Positions 1-8,260 are shown, counted from the first letter of the stretch. The stretch: DNA of 23,166 bases from UBA7445 sp042096455 (GCA_042096455.1 JBELLU010000031.1:1-23166); one strand, 5' to 3'. A program made the numbers and translations. Notes: generated by a model from the letters alone, not told the origin.

Positions 1-44
1 ATCGGATTGAGGGAGCGATTGGGTTTTTTATTTTCGGTACTCAT
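1..44 (-). CDS. Possible start of a leftward gene, cut by the window edge
   Basis: On the minus strand an ATG at 44-42 opens a frame that stays open to the edge and reads MSTENKKPNRSLNP, a plausible hydrophilic N-terminus. No Shine-Dalgarno sequence is visible, but most genes here lack one. The alternative is a plus-strand frame open from base 3 to a stop at 207-209, whose end would lie inside the tRNA-Arg gene; this makes it less attractive unless it is the tail of an integrated element. The first 170 bases are about 39% GC, clearly lower than the coding DNA around them, which suits intergenic promoter DNA. I do not recognise either peptide. Confidence 0.25.
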   Translation of the reverse strand, partial: MSTENKKPNRSLNP

Positions 45-171
45 AGTGTTGAAGCTGAGGAAATTGCGGTATTTTTGCGCAAGGGACAAGAAAAAAATCG
101 ATTTTTCAAACAGAAGCGGTGCTTGGTTATCGACACAAATACCAAAATTATAGAGGTTTTTAGCGTACCAA

Positions 172-246
172 GTCCCCATAGTTCAACGGATAGAACAATA
201 GTTTCCTAAACTGCAGATCCGGGTTCGATTCCCGGTGGGGGCACCA
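172..246 (+). tRNA. tRNA-Arg (anticodon CCT)
   Basis: A full cloverleaf can be folded: 7-bp acceptor stem GTCCCCA/TGGGGGC with one T-G pair, D arm GTTC/GAAC, anticodon loop TTCCTAA with CCT at 205-207, T arm CCGGG/CCCGG around TTCGATT, discriminator A, and encoded CCA at 244-246. It decodes AGG. The anticodon stem has an A-C mismatch at 27-43 and a T-G pair at 28-42, so the top of that stem is weak. An AT-rich -10-like stretch lies near 149-154. Confidence 0.95.
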
Positions 247-331
247 TTTGCCTGAAATTTATGGGTTTTAATACTTTGCAAGCTAAGCGGGCACTTGTTC
301 AAACTGATAAAGTCCAATAATTTTTCAAAAT

Positions 332-2920
332 ATGCGCCGCATCGCTTCAGTTACAATCCTGGTACTCGCTTCCACAAGCCTGGGCTATGCCGTTGAGGTG
401 CCACTGACTGAGTCGGACGCAGCAAAAACTGCGATTGCGAGTGCGCGTGGGATTGCGAATGCAGAAGTTTTGTTGTCCAGCGGCTTGCCGGTCTCGGCGA
501 CGGAAATCTTTACCAATGTACTGGAGGACGCCGGATTGACGCCGGAGTATGAAAAGCGCGTTCGGGCGGGTCTCGTGCGCGCCCATTTGGCTCAAAATAA
601 ATTTGAAGCCGCGGAAGCGCAAATGGCTCTTATTCCAGTGGGGGCGGAAGATTATTCCCTTCAGTTGCTAGGGGTGCAGGTGGCTTACGGCGCGGGCAGG
701 GCAGTCGACTGGAGTTACATTGGTACGCAGTTGGCGAAAATCGATGCGTCTCTTTTGTCTGAGAGCGAGCGTTATTGGTATTTCCTGATGCAGGCCTTAC
801 ACGCAGAGCAAAAGCAAGAACTGGAGGCCTTGGAGCTTTATTTGAAGGAGGGGCTTCCCAGTGCACAAAGTGCCTATCAGCGGGCAAATTTACAAACGAT
901 CCTTCTGCGTAAAGAATTGCGTGGTCCCGCTTTAGAACCGGATGTGCTTAAAGATATGCAACGGGAGTTAAACAAGTCGCGCGGTACGGCGGCATTCTTG
1001 TATGCCAAGCAGTATGCCCTTGCGCTTTGGCACAGTGATGAGGTTGAGGAAGCCCTCGACTTGTTGGATCTGGACAAACAGCTCAGGCGTTATGGTCAGG
1101 GGTTTACCTTTGCGCAGCGTGAAGAGTTGCGTTTGTTGCGGGCAATGATGCTCGGGGAGAGTTCCACCGAGGGACAGATGGCGCTGGCGGAGTTGATTCG
1201 GAGCGGGCAAACCATTGAAATCATGGAGGTCGCGCTCTATCTCTTGAGCCGTCAAAGCGAAGAAAGTGTCATTTTTACAGAGCTTCTCAATGAGATGCTC
1301 GAACGCAAGGAAGCGCATCCGTTAATCGGCCAAATGTATTATTTGCGCAGCCAGTTGGCCTTGCGGCGTGGCGAGCTCGAATTGGCAAAGTCAGATGCGG
1401 AACTCCTCTTGGAGAAATTCCCGGGCCTAATGCGCGTCAGCGATGCCTATTTTATTTTGGCTTTTGCCGCATTGCGTGACGCCTCGCCGCAATACCGAAC
1501 TGCCGCAGATTTTCTTATCCAGCATCAGGCGAGCCTTGAGGATGAAGCCGGGATCGCGGAGCTCAATGTCCTCATCGGAGACTGTTATTTCCTCAATAAG
1601 GATTTTAATAATGCCGCCGAATTCTACACACTCGCGCTCAACGAGGTTCCCCAGGCACTGGAGTCGATTTATCTGCGGCTTGTCATCGCATCGATTCAGA
1701 TAGGTAAACTTGAGGATGCCTTGCGTTATATTGATGCCTTGCCCTTCGGGAAACAGGTGGGGGCCGAAAAACGTTGGCAGGCCGAGTGGAATATTGCGCA
1801 TGCGCTCATTAAAGAACAGCGCGCTGAAGATGCGATCGGACGGGTTCGCTCCTTGCTCGGGAGTGAGGAGCAAGTGCCTACGATGCTCGACCTGCGAATG
1901 CACTGGCTTGAATTATCCTTGGCACTCGAGCTCGGAGAATCGATGGCTGATGCAATGGGGCAAGTAAACTCACTCCTGGATCGACATGCGGCAGCCGTCG
2001 AAGGCTCGGAGTCAACAAGCGGGGAATTGGACACGTTGGCAGCCGAATTTTTACTTTTAAAAGCGAGAGTACACTACCGGCAGGAAGCCGCTGATGAAGC
2101 GGCGCTTGTTTTGGATGCCTTGCGCACCGTATACCAGGGTTCCATGGCGGCGCAACGTTCCTATTTATTGGAAGCTTCGGAGTTGGAGCAGCTTGGTCAG
2201 CTGCTGGAAGCTCAGGCTGTCATGCTGCAGCTTGCGGAGGACTACCCGCGGAGCCCCTTGGCGGCGCAGTCCATTTTTGAGGGTGCATTGATCTGCGAGC
2301 GGCGGGGTGTCGACTTTTACGTCGAGGCGATTCAGTTGTATGAGCGGCTGGCAGAACGCTACCCTGAAGACGCGCTCCTGTATCGGGCGCGCATGCGACA
2401 AGGCGACCTCCTGCGATTGCTGAATGATTTTGCCGGAGCACGGCTTGTGTATGAGACGCTTGTTAACAGCGACCCGGTGCATCCGATGCGTCCCATGGCG
2501 GAGTTGGCTCGCGCGCAATGTATGTTGGCACTCGCGAAGCAGGACGCGGCAAAATTGGCCCAAGCGGCTTCAGTGCTTGAGCGTTTGGTGGATATGCCGG
2601 ACTTGGATTTGAATTTCCGGGTTGAGGCCATGTATAAATGGGCTTTCGCGTTGGAAGAACAGGGCCTGGATGACCGCGCCAGGGTTGTTTTGTCGGAAAG
2701 CGTGGCGCGTAACCTACTGGATGTGAAGCTTGCCTCTTTGCTGGATTCAACCGGACGTTATTGGGCGGCGCGTACCTTGTTGGATCTGGGTGAGCGTTTG
2801 AGCGCGCGCGGAGATTTTTCAGAAGCAAAAACAGTTTATCGCAAATTGATTGCCTATAATTTACCGGGTCGGGGCCTCGCCCAATCCCGCATCAATTCAA
2901 TTCGAATCACCAATAACTAA
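332..2920 (+). CDS. Secreted TPR-repeat protein at the head of an ExbB/ExbD operon
   Basis: This 862-residue protein starts with a signal peptide (basic MRR, then a hydrophobic stretch to about residue 20, cleavage probably after GYA). The rest is a long all-helical solenoid with many TPR-like units, for example around residues 400-470 and 640-770, with recurring A..F.LA....DYP-type spacing. It has no catalytic motif. It probably acts in the periplasm as a scaffold for protein contacts. The next three genes encode ExbB, ExbD and a TonB-like protein, beginning 19 bases downstream, so it is likely the accessory subunit of that energy-transduction complex. ATG 332 is the only start that gives a complete signal peptide; there is no Shine-Dalgarno sequence in front of it. 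Its substrate cannot be told from sequence. Confidence 0.85.
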   Translation: MRRIASVTILVLASTSLGYAVEVPLTESDAAKTAIASARGIANAEVLLSSGLPVSATEIFTNVLEDAGLTPEYEKRVRAGLVRAHLAQNKFEAAEAQMALIPVGAEDYSLQLLGVQVAYGAGRAVDWSYIGTQLAKIDASLLSESERYWYFLMQALHAEQKQELEALELYLKEGLPSAQSAYQRANLQTILLRKELRGPALEPDVLKDMQRELNKSRGTAAFLYAKQYALALWHSDEVEEALDLLDLDKQLRRYGQGFTFAQREELRLLRAMMLGESSTEGQMALAELIRSGQTIEIMEVALYLLSRQSEESVIFTELLNEMLERKEAHPLIGQMYYLRSQLALRRGELELAKSDAELLLEKFPGLMRVSDAYFILAFAALRDASPQYRTAADFLIQHQASLEDEAGIAELNVLIGDCYFLNKDFNNAAEFYTLALNEVPQALESIYLRLVIASIQIGKLEDALRYIDALPFGKQVGAEKRWQAEWNIAHALIKEQRAEDAIGRVRSLLGSEEQVPTMLDLRMHWLELSLALELGESMADAMGQVNSLLDRHAAAVEGSESTSGELDTLAAEFLLLKARVHYRQEAADEAALVLDALRTVYQGSMAAQRSYLLEASELEQLGQLLEAQAVMLQLAEDYPRSPLAAQSIFEGALICERRGVDFYVEAIQLYERLAERYPEDALLYRARMRQGDLLRLLNDFAGARLVYETLVNSDPVHPMRPMAELARAQCMLALAKQDAAKLAQAASVLERLVDMPDLDLNFRVEAMYKWAFALEEQGLDDRARVVLSESVARNLLDVKLASLLDSTGRYWAARTLLDLGERLSARGDFSEAKTVYRKLIAYNLPGRGLAQSRINSIRITNN

Positions 2921-2939
2921 CACCCCACTTCACGTGACT

Positions 2940-3587
2940 ATGGATCTTTTCGGCAATACCCTTATTCAGCAGGGCGGCTATACCCTCTACCCCTTATTTG
3001 TCCTAAGCATTATTGCAGTCCTCATTTTTATTGAGCGTGCCTTGTTCCTACACAAAGGCCAAATCCATTCTCTGGACTTCCTCGCTGGAATAAAAAATCT
3101 CGTTAAGAAAAAGCGTTTGGTCGAGGCGATGACTTTATGTGAGGAAACTCCGGGTCCCTTGGCGCGGGTCGTGAAATCAGCGCTTTTGCAATACGGCGCA
3201 AGTGATGCGCGCATTCGGTCCGCGATCAAGTCAGCGGCGCTAATCGAGGTGCCGATTCTGGAACGGCGCATCGGGAGCCTTTCGGCAATTGCCCGCATTG
3301 CGCCGCTTATTGGTTTTATCGGTACCCTGATTGCCGCTTTTCAAGCGCTCGTAAGCTTGGAGGCAGCGAATGCCGAGAGCGCTTATTTTATGCAATCACT
3401 CGCGAAGGCCATCATCAGTTCAGCGGTTGGTTTGGGCATCGCCGCGCTCGCGGCCCTGGCTTACCATTTTCTTCATGGGCGTGTTAGAGCACTGGTTTTT
3501 GAGATCGAGCGAGTGGCGCACGCAATTTACGAATTCCTTACCAGTGCGGAGCTCCAAGCGGATGCAGGGGAGGAAGATAAGGGATGA
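2940..3587 (+). CDS. exbB: MotA/TolQ/ExbB-family proton channel protein
   Basis: This 215-residue inner-membrane protein has the ExbB/TolQ layout: a first membrane helix at about residues 13-33, a cytoplasmic loop, and two C-terminal helices at about 116-138 and 156-178. Family features include IAPLIGFIGTL, which opens the second helix, and AIISSAVGLGIAALAAL in the third. With ExbD it would form the proton-driven motor that energises an outer-membrane process. I chose the ATG at 2940 because the longer frame from 2850 overlaps the TPR gene and adds a non-homologous leader. It starts 19 bases after the TPR stop with no Shine-Dalgarno sequence, so coupled translation is likely. ExbB rather than TolQ is inferred from the missing tol-pal neighbours. 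Confidence 0.9.
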   Translation: MDLFGNTLIQQGGYTLYPLFVLSIIAVLIFIERALFLHKGQIHSLDFLAGIKNLVKKKRLVEAMTLCEETPGPLARVVKSALLQYGASDARIRSAIKSAALIEVPILERRIGSLSAIARIAPLIGFIGTLIAAFQALVSLEAANAESAYFMQSLAKAIISSAVGLGIAALAALAYHFLHGRVRALVFEIERVAHAIYEFLTSAELQADAGEEDKG

Positions 3588-4129
3588 ATCATCAGGGGAC
3601 ATCGGATTCAGGAACCCCTTCGCCTGAAGCAAGGGCGGGTTTTCGCGGGTTCAATCTGGGCGCGAACCTGAAAGCACCGCGTGTGGGTCTCGACACTTTA
3701 CCCTTGTTGGATCTGCTTACGATTGCACTGCTCTTTAGTCTGCTTTTTTCGCGAATGGTAATGACACCCGGCGTGCGCCTTGAGTTGCCGCAAACGGACT
3801 TGCGAATGCCACCCGCCGCCACTGCGGTCGCAGTGCTTACCGTCCAGAATGAGGGTATGTTGCTTTTTGATGGAGGGGTGTATCAGGTCGATACCATTGC
3901 AAAGGCGTTTCAAGAGCGCGTTGCCCGAAAAAAAGAGGATGGCCTCGTGCTGCTGTTAAAGGCTGGGGAGCGGTTGCCGATCGCATCCCTTTTGGATATC
4001 AGTGCGATGGCACAGGAAGCGGGCTTCTCGCAGGTTCACCTCGCCGCGAAGCGCCCGGAATCCAAGAACGATGGGCTTGAGCCCAATGAAACGGAATCAG
4101 TCAATGGCTACAATTTTCTGACGCCTTGA
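3584..4129 (+). CDS. exbD: ExbD/TolR-family biopolymer transport protein
   Basis: This 181-residue protein has one membrane helix at about residues 38-60 and a periplasmic domain. Asp43 in LPLLDLLTIALL sits where the proton-carrying aspartate of ExbD/TolR lies. The periplasmic part has the family pattern: LELPQ after the helix, a beta-rich middle, LLLKAGERLPIASLLDI, and a final strand near HLAAKR. The first 30 residues are an unusually long polar N-terminus. Its ATG overlaps the exbB stop in an ATGA arrangement, so the two are translationally coupled; purine-rich sequence with GGAGG and AAGGG lies just upstream. Confidence 0.9.
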   Translation: MNHQGTSDSGTPSPEARAGFRGFNLGANLKAPRVGLDTLPLLDLLTIALLFSLLFSRMVMTPGVRLELPQTDLRMPPAATAVAVLTVQNEGMLLFDGGVYQVDTIAKAFQERVARKKEDGLVLLLKAGERLPIASLLDISAMAQEAGFSQVHLAAKRPESKNDGLEPNETESVNGYNFLTP

Positions 4130-4132
4130 TCC

Positions 4133-4888
4133 ATGAAACGCATCCAGCATAGCTTGCGCGAATACATCGCGCGTTGGCAGTCCTGGCCGCTGGCAGTGCA
4201 GCTTTTGTTCGTGGGGTTTCTTGCACTGCAAACCCTGCTTTTCTTTTTTGCGGGTCTCCCGGGAATCAAAAATTCAGAGTCGGCGCAAAGGGATCCCTTT
4301 TTGCGATTTGTTCCCTTGCAGGAAGTCTCGGAATACGATGCCACGAGCGAGCAGGCGTTGTTGTTTGATACCGCGCCAATTTTTATTCCCACCCCTTGGA
4401 ATGCCGTACAGCAAAAACAGGTTAGGGAACCCTTGGCGATTCCGGCAGCTTTAAAAGACTTTGAACCTCGCCTCGATCTCTTGAGTCAGATGTCTGCGGC
4501 TGCAGCCCTGGAGCCTGATTCAGGATTTGTGGAATCACCGCGCGATATGCTTGGTTCGAGATTTGTGAAATTGTACGGGGGTAATTTGGAATTACCGGAA
4601 ACAATGGAGTCTTTTGACGATGCGACTCCCACTGCCTATTATCGCAATGGGAGTTCCCGGTGGCAGCCTTTGCCGATGCTGCCTGACCTCGATCCCGTTG
4701 GTGTTCTCGTCAATCCCGTCACGTTTTATATCAATATCAACAAAAGCCGGGTGCTGCTCGGGCTACCCCGACTGGCCAGCGGGTCGGGACTGGTGGCATT
4801 TGATCGCGCCGCACGGGCATGGTTGAGCTCGCCGGAAGTACTCGCGCTACTCCCCGTGGGGTATTCGGAGGTTGTCGTTTACCCATGA
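4133..4888 (+). CDS. Membrane-anchored protein, probable divergent TonB
   Basis: This 251-residue protein has one N-terminal membrane helix at about residues 19-42, a linker containing several prolines, and a small C-terminal domain from about residue 195. The end of the protein resembles a TonB C-terminal domain: a strand VTFYININ, then a GSGLVAFDRAARAWL segment like the SSG...LD.AA helix of TonB, then a closing PVGYSEVVVYP strand. It follows exbD by 3 bases, exactly where a tonB gene is expected. What is seen is the helix plus the position; the TonB assignment is inference, because the classical Pro-Glu/Pro-Lys spacer and YP motif are absent. It might instead be a system-specific partner of the TPR protein. 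Confidence 0.6.
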   Translation: MKRIQHSLREYIARWQSWPLAVQLLFVGFLALQTLLFFFAGLPGIKNSESAQRDPFLRFVPLQEVSEYDATSEQALLFDTAPIFIPTPWNAVQQKQVREPLAIPAALKDFEPRLDLLSQMSAAAALEPDSGFVESPRDMLGSRFVKLYGGNLELPETMESFDDATPTAYYRNGSSRWQPLPMLPDLDPVGVLVNPVTFYININKSRVLLGLPRLASGSGLVAFDRAARAWLSSPEVLALLPVGYSEVVVYP

Positions 4889-4909
4889 GGCTGCAAATAA
4901 TGAGCTGAT

Positions 4910-5416
4910 ATGCTGGAAGACCCTAAGCAATTTGTATCACTGGAGCGCAAGGACGCCGATATGCTTGAAAGCGTCGGGAAATTGACGGACTCATGGAAGG
5001 AGCGACCGAGTTGGGATGCATACTTTATGGCGACCGCGATGCTCATGGCTTCGCGTTCAAGTTGTGAACGTTTGCATGTCGGTTGTGTCATCGTATCGGC
5101 AGGCGCGCATAAAAATCGGGTTATTGCGGCCGGTTACAATGGTTTCCTTGCCGGGTCCGAACACGTCTCGCACATGCGCGACGGTCATGAGCAAGCGACC
5201 GTTCATGCCGAACAAAACGCCATCAGTGATGCGGCGCGACGCGGAGTTTCCCTGGAGGGCGCGGTTGCGTATGTGACGCATTATCCCTGTGTGAACTGTG
5301 CCAAGATTCTTGCGGCGGCGGGTGTTCGCACCGTCAAATACTACCACGACTATCGCAATGACCCCTTGGTTTCAGCGCTTCTCGATGAAGCGGGAGTTAA
5401 AGTAATCCAACTTTAA
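4910..5416 (+). CDS. dCMP/cytidine deaminase-family zinc protein (ComEB-like)
   Basis: This 168-residue protein has the zinc deaminase core: HAEQNAI with His99 and catalytic Glu101, and PCVNC with Cys127 and Cys130. Overall order and size match bacterial dCMP deaminases, which make dUMP for thymidylate synthesis. RPSWDAYFMATAMLMASRS is the usual N-terminal helix of that family, and HVGCVIVS is the first strand. Residues 1-17 precede this core and may be extra: a second in-frame ATG at 4961 would also give a complete domain. The gene lies 21 bases after the TonB-like gene and 4 bases before the next gene, so it may be part of the same transcript. The exact substrate (dCMP or another deoxynucleotide) is inferred. 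Confidence 0.8.
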   Translation: MLEDPKQFVSLERKDADMLESVGKLTDSWKERPSWDAYFMATAMLMASRSSCERLHVGCVIVSAGAHKNRVIAAGYNGFLAGSEHVSHMRDGHEQATVHAEQNAISDAARRGVSLEGAVAYVTHYPCVNCAKILAAAGVRTVKYYHDYRNDPLVSALLDEAGVKVIQL

Positions 5417-5420
5417 AAGC

Positions 5421-5996
5421 GTGCGTTTAAATTCAAATTTCAATGAAAGAGCAACAAACGAGGCGATGGTCGGCTCGCTCTTGTTGGCGCATCCCGAATT
5501 ACAGGATCCGAATTTTGCGCGCTCCGTTATTCTCCTGACTGCGCACACTCCCAGCGACGGTGCACTCGGGGTTGTCTTGAATCGTCCCTTGAGCCGAAAA
5601 CTCGTTGATATAAAACCCGAGCTCGCAGGCTCTGCGCTGGCGGAGGTCCCGCTTTACCGCGGCGGACCCGTCTCGTCGGATCAGGCCATCCTTGCCGCCT
5701 GGAAATACGAGGCGGAGCAGGGCGCCTTTAAGCTTTATTTCGGGATGGATGAAGCGAAGGCCGCTCAAATTAAAGCGGAGGATCCAGCCTATGAATTGCG
5801 GGCTTTCATGGGTTATTCGGGATGGAGCGAAAACCAACTGGAGAACGAACTTAGCACTGATTCATGGATTTTAAGCCAGTTAAAGCCTTATGTCGGTCAA
5901 GCGACCGGAGACCCCCTTTGGCGTAAACTTTTGCTGGAAGTAAGCCCTGAACTGGGTTTATGGGCGGATGAACCGGAAGATCTCTCCAATAATTGA
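5421..5996 (+). CDS. YqgE/AlgH family protein (UPF0301)
   Basis: This 191-residue protein matches the YqgE/AlgH family: GSLLLAHPELQDPNFARSVI near the start, GALGVVLNRPLS, then YRGGPVSSDQ, and AFMGYSGWSENQLENEL toward the end. The family is widespread and cytoplasmic; its biochemical role is not settled, and the alginate link of AlgH is specific to Pseudomonas. The long frame begins with GTG at 5421, 4 bases after the deaminase stop. An in-frame ATG at 5466 starts right before the conserved core (MVGSLLLAHP) and is a realistic alternative. The close spacing suggests co-transcription with the deaminase gene. Confidence 0.88.
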   Translation: MRLNSNFNERATNEAMVGSLLLAHPELQDPNFARSVILLTAHTPSDGALGVVLNRPLSRKLVDIKPELAGSALAEVPLYRGGPVSSDQAILAAWKYEAEQGAFKLYFGMDEAKAAQIKAEDPAYELRAFMGYSGWSENQLENELSTDSWILSQLKPYVGQATGDPLWRKLLLEVSPELGLWADEPEDLSNN

Positions 5997-6029
5997 GGGG
6001 ATTTACCGTTAAAAAGAAGGGATTTTCCA

Positions 6030-6071
6030 TTGACAAGGAGAACGCGCCCGCGTTTGCTCTGCCGTTCTCTT
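6030..6071 (+). promoter_or_regulatory. Possible promoter and leader hairpin for rpmJ-rpmE
   Basis: A consensus TTGACA box at 6030-6035 is followed, 17 bases later, by a weak -10-like TTTGCT at 6053-6058. Overlapping it, AAGGAGAACG (6035-6044) and CGTTCTCTT (6063-6071) form an inverted repeat with one bulged base and an 18-nt loop. It could be an operator or an RNA leader structure for the two ribosomal protein genes. I see no convincing Zur-type palindrome. Confidence 0.35.
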
Positions 6072-6085
6072 AATTCATTGTAGCC

Positions 6086-6211
6086 ATGAAAGTTGTTTCA
6101 TCACTCAAGTCTCTCAAAGACCGCCATCCCGACTGCCAAGTTGTACGTCGCAAGGGCCGTGTCTACGTCATTTGCAAAACCAACCCGCGTTTCAAAGCCC
6201 GTCAGGGTTAG
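6086..6211 (+). CDS. rpmJ: 50S ribosomal protein L36, cysteine-poor type B
   Basis: This 41-residue protein reads MKVVSSLKSLKDRH at the start and NPRFKARQG at the end, the signature of type-B L36. It is part of the large ribosomal subunit. The zinc-binding set of the canonical form (three Cys and one His) is incomplete: only Cys17 and Cys30 remain, with His14 at the first Cys position and Phe36 replacing the His. This is therefore the zinc-independent type. There is no Shine-Dalgarno sequence before the ATG. It lies 22 bases before the L31 gene, and the two form a small operon ended by a terminator. Confidence 0.95.
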   Translation: MKVVSSLKSLKDRHPDCQVVRRKGRVYVICKTNPRFKARQG

Positions 6212-6233
6212 GCACGCCCCAGCATTTATTTCC

Positions 6234-6479
6234 GTGAAAACTGATATACATCCTAAATTAAATCCGGTGGCTTTTGTGGACGTGTCCTCCGGCACAAAAT
6301 TCCTGACCCGCTCGACGATGCGCGGCAGTAAGACCGAAACCATTGATGGCGTTGAGCATCAGGTTGTGATTTGCGATATCACCGCCGATTCACACCCCGC
6401 CTTCACCGGCGAGAAGCGTTTTGTCGACACCGCAGGCCGCGTCGAGAAGTTCCAATCGAAGTTCCGCCGCCGCCGCTAG
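6234..6479 (+). CDS. rpmE2: 50S ribosomal protein L31, type B
   Basis: This 81-residue protein starts at GTG 6234 and matches type-B L31: KTDIHPKLNPVAFVDVSSG, then KFLTRSTM, then SHPAFTGEKRFVDTAGRVEKF and a basic end FRRRR. L31 bridges the two ribosomal subunits. It has one cysteine and no CxxC pair, so it does not bind zinc as type-A L31 does. The open frame extends upstream to 6093, but that part overlaps L36 out of frame and is not real. It is co-transcribed with rpmJ and followed 18 bases later by an intrinsic terminator. Confidence 0.93.
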   Translation: MKTDIHPKLNPVAFVDVSSGTKFLTRSTMRGSKTETIDGVEHQVVICDITADSHPAFTGEKRFVDTAGRVEKFQSKFRRRR

Positions 6480-6497
6480 TTCGGCCACTTCCTTTAC

Positions 6498-6535
6498 AAA
6501 CCTGCCTCGCGATACATTCGCCGGCAGGTTTTTTT
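6498..6535 (+). terminator. Intrinsic terminator after rpmE2
   Basis: A perfect 9-bp stem, AAACCTGCC (6498-6506) with GGCAGGTTT (6523-6531), encloses a 16-nt loop and runs directly into a tract of seven T at 6529-6535. On the plus strand this is a textbook rho-independent terminator. Its T tract overlaps the stop codon of the convergent comEC gene. In the opposite direction no T tract follows the stem, so it is probably unidirectional. Confidence 0.9.
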
Positions 6536-8189
6536 ATGCCCACAGGAAAGCCCCGACCACAAAGAGGCCGAGTAATGCCGGAGCTGCCGCAAGCCGGGCG
6601 GCATTGAGCTGCGCGGGTTTGCGGTTCACTAAAATTAAACAGGCGAAATATATCAGCAGAGCGCTGTAGCATAAGGGCAGGGGAAAGTCCTTTGATTCAA
6701 GAACTGCCCCGGGAATCGCAGCAACCCATCCAGATAAAGCGTCCATGCTGGTGATCACCAGCCAGGCGGCATGATTGAAAAACGCCGCCAAGCCCGTCCA
6801 CAGGAGCAGCCCACTTGCCAGTGAGAGACAACCGGTGCAGATAACAAGGGCAGCCAAGTTCACGAGCAGCATATTGATTAAGACTGCCGGTAGACTGAGA
6901 TATCCGAAATGCCCCAAGCTCAGGGGAATACTGGCAAGCCATGCCGAAAAACTGATCGAAAATAAGAGCAGAAAACAATCAATGCTGCGCTGCAAGAGAC
7001 GCTGCCCGCGGGTCCAGTCGTTTTCCGGCAACCAGCGAAAGGGTCGCGCCCAGCGAGTCAGTACCCCTTGGAGCGGCAATCCCAGCAGCAGAATACTGGC
7101 AACCACCGCATAGGAGAGTTGGAACCCCAGGCCCCAAAGTTGTAGTGGGTCAATCAACAAGACCCCAAGCGCGGAGGCCATCAATGCCGCGAAGGGGTTA
7201 CGCTGGCGCTGAAAAGTATAGGCCGTCCAAAAGAAAAGGGTCATCAGGAAGGCACGCATCGCGGAGGGAGTTCCACCGGTAATTTCGACATAGAGATAAA
7301 GCAGGGGCAGTCCGAGGAAGGGCGCCAACTGATTCGGGATGCGGATCAGCCGGAGGCAGGAGGCAAGCGCGGTGGCAATGACGCCAATATGCAAGCCGCT
7401 GATCGCAAATAGATGCATCGCGCCGCTTGCCTGATAACGATCTTTTTGTTGCTGATTCAGACCCGCGCGAGCGCCCAGAAGCATCGCGGTATAGACGCGC
7501 GCCTGATCCGCCGCTCCCTCAGCGCCGGAGTTCAGGATTTTTTGGAAGCGCTCATTTTGCCGGATGCAAAAACTCCTGAAGGCACCGGCTGGTCGCGTTA
7601 TGCGCAATGAGGCATTTTGGCTGAACCGATAATAAACTCCGTTATTCAACAAATATCGATGAAAGCCGGATGCCTGGGAATCGCGCAGGATACGAAGCAC
7701 GCCGACGCTTTCAATTTGCACGCCCTTGTGCAGTCGCGGTCCATCTTCTGCTCCGGATTGTAGGTTAAAATAAACACGTGCTCCGGGCTCGATATGGCGG
7801 TATGCGGGACCGGGGAGCACTTGCGCTATACCACTGACCTTGTCGCCCGGTGCGGCCTTGTTGTTAAAAACCCGGATGAGCTGCATTTTAAGACGCGCTT
7901 CCCGGGGAGTTTGATTGAGGGCCGCCGCATCGAGAGCCGGTGGCAGGCGCAGCAAGCCGTAGCTACAAAAAACCGCCGTGCCTGAAAGCAGAAAGACCGG
8001 TCCCCATAGCCACAATGCCCATCCTTTCCGCTGCGACAGCAGGACCGAACCCGCCGCGCCGACCAGACCGAGCAGTCCTATCGGAAGACCCTCAATGCTG
8101 GCGATCCGCGCGAGCAACAGACCTGCGATAAGGCTGCACAATAAATAAGCGAGCGGAGCCCGGTTTGCCGATGCCAGATGATTTCGCAT
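6534..8189 (-). CDS. comEC: ComEC/Rec2-family DNA-uptake channel, short form
   Basis: This 551-residue polytopic membrane protein has the ComEC arrangement: two N-terminal helices, a soluble DUF4131-type beta domain (about residues 90-200), then the Competence domain with many helices. The diagnostic FAISGLHIG lies at about 261-269, followed by TGGTPSAMRAFLM. ComEC carries single-stranded DNA across the inner membrane in natural transformation. The C-terminal metallo-beta-lactamase domain found in long ComEC proteins is absent; the protein ends after the last helices. I chose ATG 8189 because the longer frame starts with TTG at 8261 and overlaps the first codon of rarA. It is divergent from rarA with 71 bases between. 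No other competence gene lies in the window. Confidence 0.9.
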   Translation of the reverse strand: MRNHLASANRAPLAYLLCSLIAGLLLARIASIEGLPIGLLGLVGAAGSVLLSQRKGWALWLWGPVFLLSGTAVFCSYGLLRLPPALDAAALNQTPREARLKMQLIRVFNNKAAPGDKVSGIAQVLPGPAYRHIEPGARVYFNLQSGAEDGPRLHKGVQIESVGVLRILRDSQASGFHRYLLNNGVYYRFSQNASLRITRPAGAFRSFCIRQNERFQKILNSGAEGAADQARVYTAMLLGARAGLNQQQKDRYQASGAMHLFAISGLHIGVIATALASCLRLIRIPNQLAPFLGLPLLYLYVEITGGTPSAMRAFLMTLFFWTAYTFQRQRNPFAALMASALGVLLIDPLQLWGLGFQLSYAVVASILLLGLPLQGVLTRWARPFRWLPENDWTRGQRLLQRSIDCFLLLFSISFSAWLASIPLSLGHFGYLSLPAVLINMLLVNLAALVICTGCLSLASGLLLWTGLAAFFNHAAWLVITSMDALSGWVAAIPGAVLESKDFPLPLCYSALLIYFACLILVNRKPAQLNAARLAAAPALLGLFVVGAFLWA

Positions 8190-8260
8190 TGCCAGTTGTT
8201 CAATTATTGCGGGACGGCTTCCGTCTTGCAAGTTTCCGCTCGGCAGGTGATTTTTGTGCA

